From Thiocapsa sp. (GTDB lineage Bacteria; Pseudomonadota; Gammaproteobacteria; Chromatiales; Chromatiaceae), in NCBI RefSeq assembly GCF_011390875.1, contig NZ_JAABRP010000038.1, positions 1 through 32,053 of the forward strand: 32,053 nt of DNA. Direction: 5' to 3'. Position numbers and translations under genes: made by a program. The notes under the pieces are model-generated. The model had not been told where the DNA came from and did no database searches. It saw only the letters and a program-made list of their open reading frames with translations. Positions within the stretch are counted from its first letter, which is position 1. Each line of letters begins with the position of its first letter. This document shows positions 23,774-30,528 of this stretch, piece after piece.

Positions 23774-24478
23774 ATGAGCATCAAGGTCGAGCTTCAACCC
23801 CAATCTCAACCTGGCGCCGGCGCGCAGGTCGCACCGAGCTGGCCGATGCTGCGCACCCTGGCCGGCATCGCGATCCTCTCGGGCCTCTTGGTCGTCCTGG
23901 TCTATCAGGCCACCAAACCCATCATCGCCGAAAACGAGCGGATCCTGACCGAGCAGGCGGTCTTCGAGGTGCTGCCGGGCGCCGTCTCGAAGGTCGACTT
24001 CGTGCTGAGCGATCAAGGCTTGGTGCCGGCGGGCGAGGGCGCCGTCGGAATCTCGGTCTTCGCCGGATTCGCTGCCGACGGACAACTGCGCGGCGTCGCC
24101 TTCCCCGGCGCGGCGCGCGGCTATCAGGACGTGATCCAGTTCCTCTTCGGCTACGATCCCGCGTGCGAATGCATCATCGGCAGCAAGGTCTTGCGATCGA
24201 CCGAGACGCCCGGGCTGGGTGACAAGATCGACACGGATCCGGTCTTTCTCGAGAACTTCGTGGCGCTCGATGCCAGCCTGAATCCCGAAGGCACCGGCTT
24301 GGCCAATCCGATCGTCCTGGTCGCGCACGGCACCAAGGCCGCCCCCTGGCAGATCGACGGCATCTCGGGCGCGACCATCTCGGGAAAGGCGATGGCTCGC
24401 GCGGCCAACGATGCCGCGGAGCGCTTCGTGCCGAGCATTCGGCAAGAGCTGGCCAAGCTCGTCGAGGCAGCGCCGTGA
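23774..24478 (+). CDS. rnfG: Rnf complex subunit RnfG
   Basis: This membrane-anchored periplasmic flavoprotein (234 aa) is homologous to NqrC. A single N-terminal membrane segment (about 27-50: TLAGIAILSGLLVVLVY) is followed by the FMN-binding domain with STETPGLGDKI and the covalent FMN site SGATIS (Thr201). A CEC pair (YDPACECIIG) precedes the TETPGL motif and is not something I expect in the enteric protein. It lies between rnfD and rnfE with gaps of 3 and 33 bp. Confidence 0.95.
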   Translation: MSIKVELQPQSQPGAGAQVAPSWPMLRTLAGIAILSGLLVVLVYQATKPIIAENERILTEQAVFEVLPGAVSKVDFVLSDQGLVPAGEGAVGISVFAGFAADGQLRGVAFPGAARGYQDVIQFLFGYDPACECIIGSKVLRSTETPGLGDKIDTDPVFLENFVALDASLNPEGTGLANPIVLVAHGTKAAPWQIDGISGATISGKAMARAANDAAERFVPSIRQELAKLVEAAP

Positions 24479-24511
24479 TCAGCACCTTATTCGCGCAACG
24501 AGGCACGACCC

Positions 24512-25174
24512 ATGGCTGAATTGCCCAATCCGCAAGAAAACCTGAGCCTGGATACCTTCCTGAGGGGAATCTGGACAGAGAATCCGGTCTTCGCGATGCT
24601 GCTCGGCATGTGTCCGGTGCTGGCCGTCACCAACTCGACCATGAACGCCATCGCGATGGGGCTCGCTACGACCTTCGTGCTGGTGTGCTCGAGCCTGCTG
24701 ATCTCGCTGCTGCGCAATTGGATCCCCAAACAGGTCCGCATTGCCAGCTATATCATCATCATCGCGACGTTCGTCACCATCGTCGACTACGGGATTCAGG
24801 CGATCAGCCTGGAGCTCTATGCCGCACTCGGCGCCTTCATTCAGTTGATCGTGGTGAACTGCGTCATCCTCGGACGTGCCGAGGCCTATGCCTCGAAACA
24901 GCGCCTGCACACGACGCTCGTCAACAGTCTCGGGATGGGCGCGGGTTTCACCATCGCACTGCTCGCACTCGGAACCGTTCGGGAGATCCTCGGCAGCGGA
25001 AGCATTCTCGGCGTCGCGCTGTTCGGAGAAGGCTTCCAGCCCTGGGTGGTAATGATTCTTCCGCCGGGGGGCTTCTTCGTGCTCGGGGCTTGGCTGCTGC
25101 TCTTCAACTGGCTACGTCTGCGCAAGGAACGCAGGGTCATGGAACAATCCGGGGTCGCCGCCAATGCAGGATGA
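24512..25174 (+). CDS. rnfE: Rnf complex membrane subunit RnfE
   Basis: A hydrophobic subunit (220 aa) with about six membrane segments, homologous to NqrD and paired with RnfA. The conserved cysteines proposed to hold an intramembrane iron centre are present: GMCPVLAVTNS (Cys34) and VNCVILGRAEA (Cys117). The stop overlaps the rnfA start by 11 bp. The N-terminal NPQENLSLDTFLRGIWTENP is typical of RnfE. Confidence 0.96.
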   Translation: MAELPNPQENLSLDTFLRGIWTENPVFAMLLGMCPVLAVTNSTMNAIAMGLATTFVLVCSSLLISLLRNWIPKQVRIASYIIIIATFVTIVDYGIQAISLELYAALGAFIQLIVVNCVILGRAEAYASKQRLHTTLVNSLGMGAGFTIALLALGTVREILGSGSILGVALFGEGFQPWVVMILPPGGFFVLGAWLLLFNWLRLRKERRVMEQSGVAANAG

Positions 25175-25754
25175 ATCGCTCTATTTCATCTTTCTAAATG
25201 CCGCTGTCGTCAATAACTTCGTATTGGCGCTCTTTCTCGGCATTTGTCCCTTCCTCGGCGTCTCGGCGAAAAAAGACACCGCCTGGAACATGGGACTTGC
25301 GGTCATCTTCGTGATGCTGGTGAGCTCCATGAGCGCTTATGGCATCAATTGGCTCCTGACCGAGCTGGACCTGCTCTTCCTGCGGCTCATCTGCTATATC
25401 GCGGTGATCGCCTCGGCGGTGCAGTTGGTCGAAATGTTCGTCAAGCGCTACAGCCCGGCGCTCTTTCGCTCGCTCGGAATCTTTCTGCCCTTGATCACGA
25501 CCAACTGCGCCATTCTGGGTCTCGCGCTCTTTCAGACCGCGAAGGAGTACGACTTCGTGCAAAGCCTTGTCTATGCACTCGGGGCGGGCGGCGGCTTCAT
25601 GCTCGCCTTGATGTTGATGGCCGGCCTGCGCGAGAAGCTCGAGCTTGCTCGCGTGCCGAGCGTCAGCCAGGGCGCGGCCATGAGCCTTATGCTGGCGGGT
25701 CTTCTGTCGCTTGCCTTCATGGGCTTCGCGGGGCTCGGAGGATCACATGGTTAA
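25164..25754 (+). CDS. rnfA: Rnf complex membrane subunit RnfA
   Basis: A hydrophobic subunit (196 aa) homologous to NqrE and RsxA, with six membrane segments. Signature stretches are NNFVLALFLGICPFLGVS (Cys28) and TTNCAILGLALF (Cys115), which complement the RnfE cysteines around the proposed intramembrane iron centre. The C-terminus is standard (REKLELARVP, then LAFMGFAGL). It overlaps rnfE upstream and the 55-aa gene downstream by 8 bp. Confidence 0.96.
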   Translation: MQDESLYFIFLNAAVVNNFVLALFLGICPFLGVSAKKDTAWNMGLAVIFVMLVSSMSAYGINWLLTELDLLFLRLICYIAVIASAVQLVEMFVKRYSPALFRSLGIFLPLITTNCAILGLALFQTAKEYDFVQSLVYALGAGGGFMLALMLMAGLREKLELARVPSVSQGAAMSLMLAGLLSLAFMGFAGLGGSHG

Positions 25755-25914
25755 GGTGCTCTTGGCCTCGCTGATCATCTTTCTGGTGCTCGCGGCTTGG
25801 GTCGTGGTGGAGCGCATCTATGCCGCCTTCGCCGCCCGTCATCCGGAGCTCGGACCCTTCCGACGCAACGACGGCGGCTGTTCCTGCGGCAGCGGAAGCT
25901 GCGAGCGTCGCTGA
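25747..25914 (+). CDS. Small Cys-rich membrane protein in the rnf operon (55 aa)
   Basis: This protein is not one I can name. It starts at ATG 25747, overlapping the rnfA stop by 8 bp, so the longer 67-aa ORF-track start is unlikely. It has one N-terminal membrane helix (LLASLIIFLVLAAWVVV, about 5-21), a short basic/aromatic segment (ERIYAAFAARHPELG) and a Gly/Cys tail GGCSCGSGSCERR with C-x-C-x4-C. The design (one helix plus a cytosolic Cys cluster, encoded beside the NqrD/E-type subunits) recalls NqrM (DUF539), needed to mature the iron centre of Na+-NQR, and the FeoB-associated Cys-rich proteins. A maturation role in Rnf is inference. The gene itself is well supported by overlap and operon position. 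Confidence 0.75.
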   Translation: MVKVLLASLIIFLVLAAWVVVERIYAAFAARHPELGPFRRNDGGCSCGSGSCERR

Positions 25915-25946
25915 TCGGGCATCGCCTTGCCCATCTCGAAAAGGGC

Positions 25947-25967
25947 CTGAAATAGAACGTTTTTCAG
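25947..25967. promoter_or_regulatory. Inverted repeat CTGAAA-N9-TTTCAG upstream of the FNR gene
   Basis: A perfect 6-bp inverted repeat with a central AACGTT-containing loop lies 33 bp after the 55-aa gene. It may be an operator or a weak terminator between rnf and the reductase gene. Confidence 0.35.
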
Positions 25968-25973
25968 CTTCAT

Positions 25974-25989
25974 CGTCGCTCGCGCGACG
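25974..25989. promoter_or_regulatory. Hairpin CGTCGC-TCGC-GCGACG
   Basis: A perfect 6-bp stem with a 4-nt loop directly after the preceding inverted repeat. No T-tract follows. Together they suggest transcript control between the 55-aa gene and the reductase gene, which has its own AAGGAG site near 26040. Confidence 0.35.
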
Positions 25990-26056
25990 TCGAATCATCA
26001 CATCCATCTCGTCTCGGCCCCGATGGAGCCGACAAGATCAAAGGAGCATCTAAACC

Positions 26057-26917
26057 ATGAGTGAAGCCCCGGCCGATTTGGGTCCGACGACTCAGGCATT
26101 CATTAAGGATTCCAGGCGAATCACACCCGAGAAATCCGAGGAGGTCCGCCATATCACCCTCCAGGTGGTCGACCCGGCTTTTCAGTTCGTCGAAGGCCAA
26201 AGCATCGGCGTGGTCGTTCCCGGGCCGCATCCGTTCGGCAATCCCCACCATGTCCGGCGCTATTCGATTGCCAACGCACGCAGCATTCCGGTCGACACCG
26301 GGGTCGAGCTCGATCTTCTGGTGCGCCGCTGCTTCTATGTCGACGAGGTCAGCGGTGAACGCTATCCGGGTATCGCTTCGAACTATCTTTGCGATGGGAA
26401 GCCCGGTGCGTCGTTGACCATCAGCGGCCCCTACCTCAGTCCGTTCAAGATGCCGTTGGATAATCGCGCGAACCTGCTCATGATCGGGACCGGGACCGGC
26501 ATTGCCCCGTTCCGCGCCTTCTCACAGTTGATCTACGAGCGACGCGGCGATTGGAAGGGGCAGGTTCGGCTTTATTACGGCGGCCGCACGGGCCTGGATC
26601 TGATGTACACCAACGACGAGACTACGGATCTCGCCAACTACTACGACGAGAAGACCTTCAAGGCGTTCCGGGCACTCGGCACGCGTCCTTTGATGTCGTC
26701 CTCGCAGGCATTGGAGCGCGGTCTGAGCGACAATGCCGACGACGCATTGCATCTCATCAATGAGCCCAATACGCATGTTTTCCTATCCGGATTGGGCAAG
26801 ATTGCAGCGGTCTTCGATAAGGTGATGGCGGAGCGCGTAGGGTCATCGGAAGCCTGGTCGGCGATCAAGGAGAAGATGATCGACGAGGGACGTTGGTCCG
26901 AGCTGATTTATGATTGA
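26057..26917 (+). CDS. Plant-type ferredoxin-NADP(+) reductase family protein
   Basis: The 286-aa flavoprotein would move electrons between ferredoxin and NADP(H). It has the FAD motif RRYSIAN (67-73; consensus R-x-Y-S), the glycine-rich nucleotide motif GTGTGIAPFRAF (144-155), and HVFLSGLGKI with C-terminal SELIYD, whose terminal aromatic is typical of FNR. The presence of GRTGLDLMYTNDE suggests the plastid/BoxA-type group and not the E. coli Fpr group. AAGGAG lies 12-16 bp upstream of ATG 26057. It follows the rnf genes on the same strand after 142 bp, so it may be co-expressed or have its own promoter. No ferredoxin gene is in the window; the PFOR-fused domain or RnfB could be partners. 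Confidence 0.88.
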   Translation: MSEAPADLGPTTQAFIKDSRRITPEKSEEVRHITLQVVDPAFQFVEGQSIGVVVPGPHPFGNPHHVRRYSIANARSIPVDTGVELDLLVRRCFYVDEVSGERYPGIASNYLCDGKPGASLTISGPYLSPFKMPLDNRANLLMIGTGTGIAPFRAFSQLIYERRGDWKGQVRLYYGGRTGLDLMYTNDETTDLANYYDEKTFKAFRALGTRPLMSSSQALERGLSDNADDALHLINEPNTHVFLSGLGKIAAVFDKVMAERVGSSEAWSAIKEKMIDEGRWSELIYD

Positions 26918-26950
26918 TTGATGCGGGGGGGGTTGACGGACGGGTCCGTA

Positions 26951-27015
26951 GGGCAAGCACAGCGAAGTCCACCGGCGCCAGCGCCGGGCTTCGGTGGACT
27001 GCGCTGTGCTTGCCC
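26951..27015. repeat. Long imperfect hairpin, second palindrome family
   Basis: GGGCAAGCACAGCGAAGTCC plus ACCG pairs with an inverted copy at the right end over 24 bp with one mismatch. The loop itself contains a CGGCGC-CA-GCGCCG palindrome. It sits 33 bp past the FNR stop. It is unlike the GGATGGGT family and occurs once here. It may be a mobile palindrome and a transcript end for the Rnf-FNR operon. Confidence 0.75.
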
Positions 27016-27062
27016 TTGGGAGCTTGTCCGGCCTTTAGGCTCGCTTGGGCGTCCGCGTGGGG

Positions 27063-27095
27063 AGGATGGGTTTCGCTTCGCTCTACCCATCCTAC
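27063..27095. repeat. Dispersed palindrome, complete copy
   Basis: AGGATGGGTTTCGCTTCGCT followed by CTACCCATCCTAC is the same element as at 887-928. It lies between the convergent FNR and DUF454 genes, 3 bp from the DUF454 stop. The 9-bp arms could form a stem on either strand. Confidence 0.85.
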
Positions 27096-27098
27096 GGC

Positions 27099-27602
27099 TC
27101 AGGTCGGCGGATTCCGAGGAGATTTTGCGGGATTCGGCGCGCGCGAGAAGCTGTTGAGGTCCAAGCTGACCCGAACCTGCGTTTGCGGTTTGGGACCCTC
27201 GGGACGTGTTCCGAGCCAGAGTGCCACCAAGCCCAGAATGGCCGCGACCGTCAGTGCCAGTGCCGGCCCCGGGCTGGCGAGTCCGTACCAGACCGACCAA
27301 CTGATGGCCATGCTGCCGATGGCCGCGGTCTTGCCGGTCCGGCACATCTCGCCGCGCTCCAGAAAGCCGCGGATCGATGCGCCGAAGCGCGGGTGCTCGA
27401 CCAGAAAGCGCACCCGTTTGGGGGAGCTGCGCAGCCACAGCCAGGTCGCGCAGATCCAGAAGACCGTTGTCGGCATCAGCGGCAACACCATTCCCAGAAA
27501 GCCCAATCCGAAGCATAACCAGCCCAGCAGGTTGTAAACCCGTCGGCGGCTTTGGCTTACGCTTGCGACAAGAGGGTCTTGCTCGGGAATATTGCCGTGC
27601 AT
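27099..27602 (-). CDS. DUF454 (YbaN-like) inner-membrane protein
   Basis: The 167-aa product matches the YbaN/DUF454 family of unknown function. Its core is LLGWLCFGLGFLGMVLPLMPTT, followed by WICATWLWLRSSP, HPRFG and the IRGFLERG stretch. Two to three further membrane segments lie at about 90-135. ATG 27602 has GGAG at good spacing; the 211-codon ORF start is upstream of the family core. The C-terminal 30 residues (PNPAKSPRNPPT) are Pro/Asn-rich and run to the edge of the palindrome. It is leftward, convergent with FNR. Confidence 0.85.
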   Translation of the reverse strand: MHGNIPEQDPLVASVSQSRRRVYNLLGWLCFGLGFLGMVLPLMPTTVFWICATWLWLRSSPKRVRFLVEHPRFGASIRGFLERGEMCRTGKTAAIGSMAISWSVWYGLASPGPALALTVAAILGLVALWLGTRPEGPKPQTQVRVSLDLNSFSRAPNPAKSPRNPPT

Positions 27603-27736
27603 CGGGTGCTCCAGGCTGAGGGTCGACTTCCGAAGGGACACCGAGGTTCGACTGCCTGAATCCGGTAAAGATTCGCCTGCGGCTCCGCGCCAACCAGGAG
27701 GACCCCGCAACGGCCCAACTGACTGCGAGGTCAAGA

Positions 27737-27742
27737 GTATAG
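27737..27742 (-). promoter_or_regulatory. Candidate -10 element TATACT for the DUF454 gene
   Basis: On the minus strand, GCTATACTCTTGACC gives a perfect TATACT about 135 bp upstream of the DUF454 start. The -35 position is a poor match, so activator dependence or chance is possible. The rest of the 27603-27873 gap shows no gene. Confidence 0.35.
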
Positions 27743-27873
27743 CGGCTCCCGCCCGATACGCCCATCGGCCGGAGGAGGAAGCGACAATTGACCGACACCG
27801 GCGTGCTCACAATCCCGGGCGGTCGGGTGGAGCAGCGAGCACAACGACAGGGAGGGACTGTGGCGGAAATCGC

Positions 27874-28302
27874 CTAAGGCGTCGGCGAGACGGTGATTCC
27901 GCGCGCGGCGAGCCACTGAGTATCCAGCTCCCACTCAACGGATTCGACCTGCGGTTGCGCCAGAATCAGACCTTGAGCACGCTTCTGATGATCGATCAGC
28001 TCCTGCTGAGCGGCGATCACCTGAGGATCATTGTCTGCCTTGTTGGTCAGATTCGGGTGGATAATGGCGAGAAACCGGTACGCCGGGACGTCGAACGAGC
28101 GGGGTGTCGAAATCGTCGCGATCCCGTCGTCAAACGAGACTACCCGGAACCGATAGGGGTAGGACGAGACCAGCGGGTCGGCCTCCAACACCTGATCGAG
28201 CTCCCGAACCTGCGGCTTCCAGGCCGAGCTGATCCAAACGGCCAAAGCGCCGATGACGATGACGCCGATTGCGATACTGTAGATGCGGGTAAAACGATCC
28301 AT
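27874..28302 (-). CDS. Membrane-anchored hypothetical protein (142 aa)
   Basis: I do not recognise the family. The protein starts MDRFTRIYSIAIGVIVIGAL, a single membrane anchor, followed by a soluble, probably periplasmic domain. Conserved-looking stretches are VVSFDDGIATISTPRSFDVPAYRFL and ESVEWELDTQWLAARG. ATG 28302 was selected because AGGAGACAT precedes it; the 179-codon start adds sequence with no coding character. It is leftward, upstream of the DUF454 gene and divergent from the cyclase gene. Confidence 0.7.
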   Translation of the reverse strand: MDRFTRIYSIAIGVIVIGALAVWISSAWKPQVRELDQVLEADPLVSSYPYRFRVVSFDDGIATISTPRSFDVPAYRFLAIIHPNLTNKADNDPQVIAAQQELIDHQKRAQGLILAQPQVESVEWELDTQWLAARGITVSPTP

Positions 28303-28608
28303 CCGGGGATGTCTCCTGAGGTCGGTGCGTGGTATGAGACGGGGACGCTCCGAGACATCCCCGAAAAACCCAGCTTGCTCCGTTCGGAACAATACTCCCA
28401 TGAAAAACGTCAATCACTCCCGATGTGTCGCGGTGCCGTGCGAGATCAGTCGGCCGACGGGACCGCGCCGAACGTGTGCGGACAACAAAGATCCCGAGGC
28501 GAGGGCTCGCGCGCAACACACCGGATCCACAGCGGCCGACTTTTTTGTCCCACCTTTGTTCAACCTGTGCCATTCTTGGTGGTAGGGATCTAGAGGCAGT
28601 CTCGTCCA
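28303..28608. promoter_or_regulatory. 306-bp divergent gap, no gene seen
   Basis: This lies between the leftward 142-aa gene and the rightward cyclase gene. I see no coding signal, and no -35/-10 pair stands out. A CGACTTTTTTGTCC stretch is present at about 28538-28551, but nothing on the plus strand upstream needs terminating. It should contain both promoters. Confidence 0.3.
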
Positions 28609-29691
28609 ATGCAGCACAGAGACAGGCAGTCGTTGGTTGCGGGCATCTCCGGCTTGGCGCAACAGGTCTACGAAACCGAGGCACCGAACCGACAAGAAGA
28701 GGCGATGATCGAGCGGCTCAACCCGCTGCTCGATGCCTTTTTACTCGAATCTCAGCCGATCGAAGCGGTCGAGGCGACCATCCTGATCGCCGATATCCGC
28801 GGGTTCACCGCGCTGACCGAATCCCATCCGCCCCAAACCATTATTCGATTGCTCAATCGATACTTCGCGCGAATGGTGGAGCTGGTCCACCGTCACGGAG
28901 GCGTCGTCGACAAGTTCATGGGCGACGCAGTGATGGCGCTCTTCGGCGCGCCGGTCCGCCGCGACGATCACCTCAAGTGCGCGCTCTCCTGTGCAGTCGA
29001 GATGCAGCAGGCGATGCTCGAGCTCAACGGCGAAAGTCAACTGATCGGAGAGCCCAGCATCTATGCCGGCATCGCCGTGAACAGCGGCAGCGTTATGGCG
29101 GGCAGCTTCGGCTCACGGTTCTACAACGAGTACACCGTGATCGGCGACACCGTCAATCTGACCGCGCGGATGGAGGGCTACAGCTTGCGCGGGCAGGTGC
29201 TGCTCAGCGATGCCAGCTACGCGTCCGCGCGCGATTACATCGACATCGGCAGCGCCAACTCCCTTTTTGTGAAGGGCAAGGCGCGCGAGATCACGCTCTA
29301 CGAGCTGCTCGCCGTCAAAGGTCAGCGCCTACTGGTCGTACCGCAGGTCGAGATCCGCCGCTCGCCGCGGGTGCTGGTGGATTTTCCGATCGCCTTCCGT
29401 CGGGTCGAGTCCAAATGCATCCTGTCGCAACGCTTTATGGGCAAGGCCAACGATCTCAGCTATTACGGGATGAATGCGGATCTGCCCCTGATTCTGCCGC
29501 CCTATTCGGAGGTCATCCTGACCTTCGTACCCGAGTTCGGCGCCGATCCGGCGACCGAAGTCTATGCGCGGGTGCTGCGAACCCAGCCGAGCGATGGATT
29601 CCACCGCACCAATCTTGAGTTCACGACGATCGACACGCCCGGGCACAGACTCGTGAAGCGATACGTCGATCAGCTCCTTTGGCGGCGTTGA
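28609..29691 (+). CDS. Class III adenylate/guanylate cyclase fused to a PilZ domain
   Basis: The 360-aa cytosolic protein has a class III cyclase catalytic domain (about 55-230). Metal Asps are in IADIRGFT (Asp62) and KFMGDAVMALFG (Asp106). The base-recognising Lys102 and Thr176 (EYTVIGDTVNLTARME) fit the class IIIb variant with Thr in place of Asp, and transition-state residues Asn183 and Arg187 are present. This subclass is commonly ATP-specific and often bicarbonate-responsive. The C-terminus (about 245-355) is a PilZ domain with RRSPR (250-254) and NDLSYYGM (281-288), the two c-di-GMP-binding motifs. All key residues of both domains appear intact. A link between c-di-GMP binding and cAMP production is inferred. 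Confidence 0.9.
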   Translation: MQHRDRQSLVAGISGLAQQVYETEAPNRQEEAMIERLNPLLDAFLLESQPIEAVEATILIADIRGFTALTESHPPQTIIRLLNRYFARMVELVHRHGGVVDKFMGDAVMALFGAPVRRDDHLKCALSCAVEMQQAMLELNGESQLIGEPSIYAGIAVNSGSVMAGSFGSRFYNEYTVIGDTVNLTARMEGYSLRGQVLLSDASYASARDYIDIGSANSLFVKGKAREITLYELLAVKGQRLLVVPQVEIRRSPRVLVDFPIAFRRVESKCILSQRFMGKANDLSYYGMNADLPLILPPYSEVILTFVPEFGADPATEVYARVLRTQPSDGFHRTNLEFTTIDTPGHRLVKRYVDQLLWRR

Positions 29692-29776
29692 ACCTAAACC
29701 GCGCCCAGCGCGGTGTGCGATATTTTTGGATGGGATCGGGCGACTACCAATTGACCGGCAAGCGGGCAGCGCTCCC

Positions 29777-30157
29777 ATGAACCCGAGCCTCGTCGCCGAT
29801 GGCCTCGTCCTGCTGCACGCGCTCTTCATCGCCTTCGTCGCGCTCGGCGGGCTCCTGGCGTTGCGTTGGCCGGCCCTGGCCTACCTGCATCTGCCATGTC
29901 TGTTCTGGGGCATCGCCATCGAGCTCGGCGGCTTCGTCTGCCCGCTCACGCCGCTCGAGGTCCAATGGCGCCTTGCAGCAGGCGAGGGCGGTTACAGCGG
30001 CGGCTTCATCGACCATTACATCATGCCTCTGATCTACCCCCCCGGCCTGACCCGCGGGACCCAAATCCTGCTCGGATTCACCCTCTTGATCGGCAACGGT
30101 CTCCTCTACGGATACCTCTGGCACAAGCGCAGTCGCCGGAGCAGCCGACGCCCGTAG
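29777..30157 (+). CDS. DUF2784 family membrane protein
   Basis: The 126-aa product matches DUF2784: ADGLVLLHALFIAFVALGG, then LPCLFWGIAIELGGFVCPLTPLE and GGFIDHYIMPLIYP. There are four membrane segments with short loops and a basic C-terminus. The function of the family is unknown. ATG 29777 begins the conserved region; the ORF-track start 17 codons earlier is in the gap after the cyclase gene. No strong ribosome-binding site is seen. Confidence 0.87.
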   Translation: MNPSLVADGLVLLHALFIAFVALGGLLALRWPALAYLHLPCLFWGIAIELGGFVCPLTPLEVQWRLAAGEGGYSGGFIDHYIMPLIYPPGLTRGTQILLGFTLLIGNGLLYGYLWHKRSRRSSRRP

Positions 30158-30205
30158 GGAAGGTTGGTGACGATTCAGAAACAAGGTGAACGACTTGATG
30201 AGCCG

Positions 30206-30240
30206 GTAGGATGGGTAGAGCGAAGCGAAACCCATCCTCC
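30206..30240 (+). repeat. Dispersed palindrome, copy in reverse orientation
   Basis: GTAGGATGGGTAGAGCGAAG followed by CGAAACCCATCCTCC is the reverse complement of the element at 27063-27095, with one end base changed. It lies 48 bp past the DUF2784 stop and forms a facing pair with the next copy. Confidence 0.85.
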
Positions 30241-30287
30241 AAATCACCGGGTTGCCGGGTTTCGGTCCGATGCGCTCGGCGCGGGCC

Positions 30288-30319
30288 GGATGGGTTTCGC
30301 TTCGCTCTAACCATCCTAC
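30288..30319 (-). repeat. Dispersed palindrome, second of an inverted pair
   Basis: GGATGGGTTTCGCTTCGCTC followed by TAACCATCCTAC differs from the consensus by one base in the right arm. Together with the copy at 30206 it makes a composite inverted pair with about 47 bp between. A T-run follows, so it may end rightward transcription after the DUF2784 gene. Confidence 0.8.
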
Positions 30320-30528
30320 ATGTTTCGGTTGTTTTTTGAATCGTTTCTTCGGCGGTCGCGGCGAGCAGAGTTCCCGCTCACGACTCACTCATCCCCCTCG
30401 CCGCGATGCGACAAGACCTGTCGCGTCATGAGTGCACTCTAGGTCCATCGCGCACGCCTGCCGAGCGAAAACGTCTCGGATCTCGGCGGGCGCGACTTCC
30501 CAGAACAACGGACCGGAGTCTAAGGATC

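Larger units (their letters stand above)
30158..30528. other. 371-bp repeat-bearing intergenic region
   Basis: No gene is seen. It holds two dispersed palindromes in opposite orientation (listed separately), the second followed by GGTTGTTTTTTG, and then about 170 bp of unremarkable sequence leading to CGGAGTCTAAGGATC before ATG 30529. Confidence 0.6.

Noticed and set aside
22900-24222. 440-codon plus-strand ORF across rnfD/rnfG
   Set aside because: It is a shifted-frame shadow. rnfD and rnfG in their own frames have membrane segments and both covalent FMN motifs.
28425-29618. 397-codon plus-strand ORF
   Set aside because: It overlaps the cyclase-PilZ gene in another frame, is Arg-rich and has no domain.
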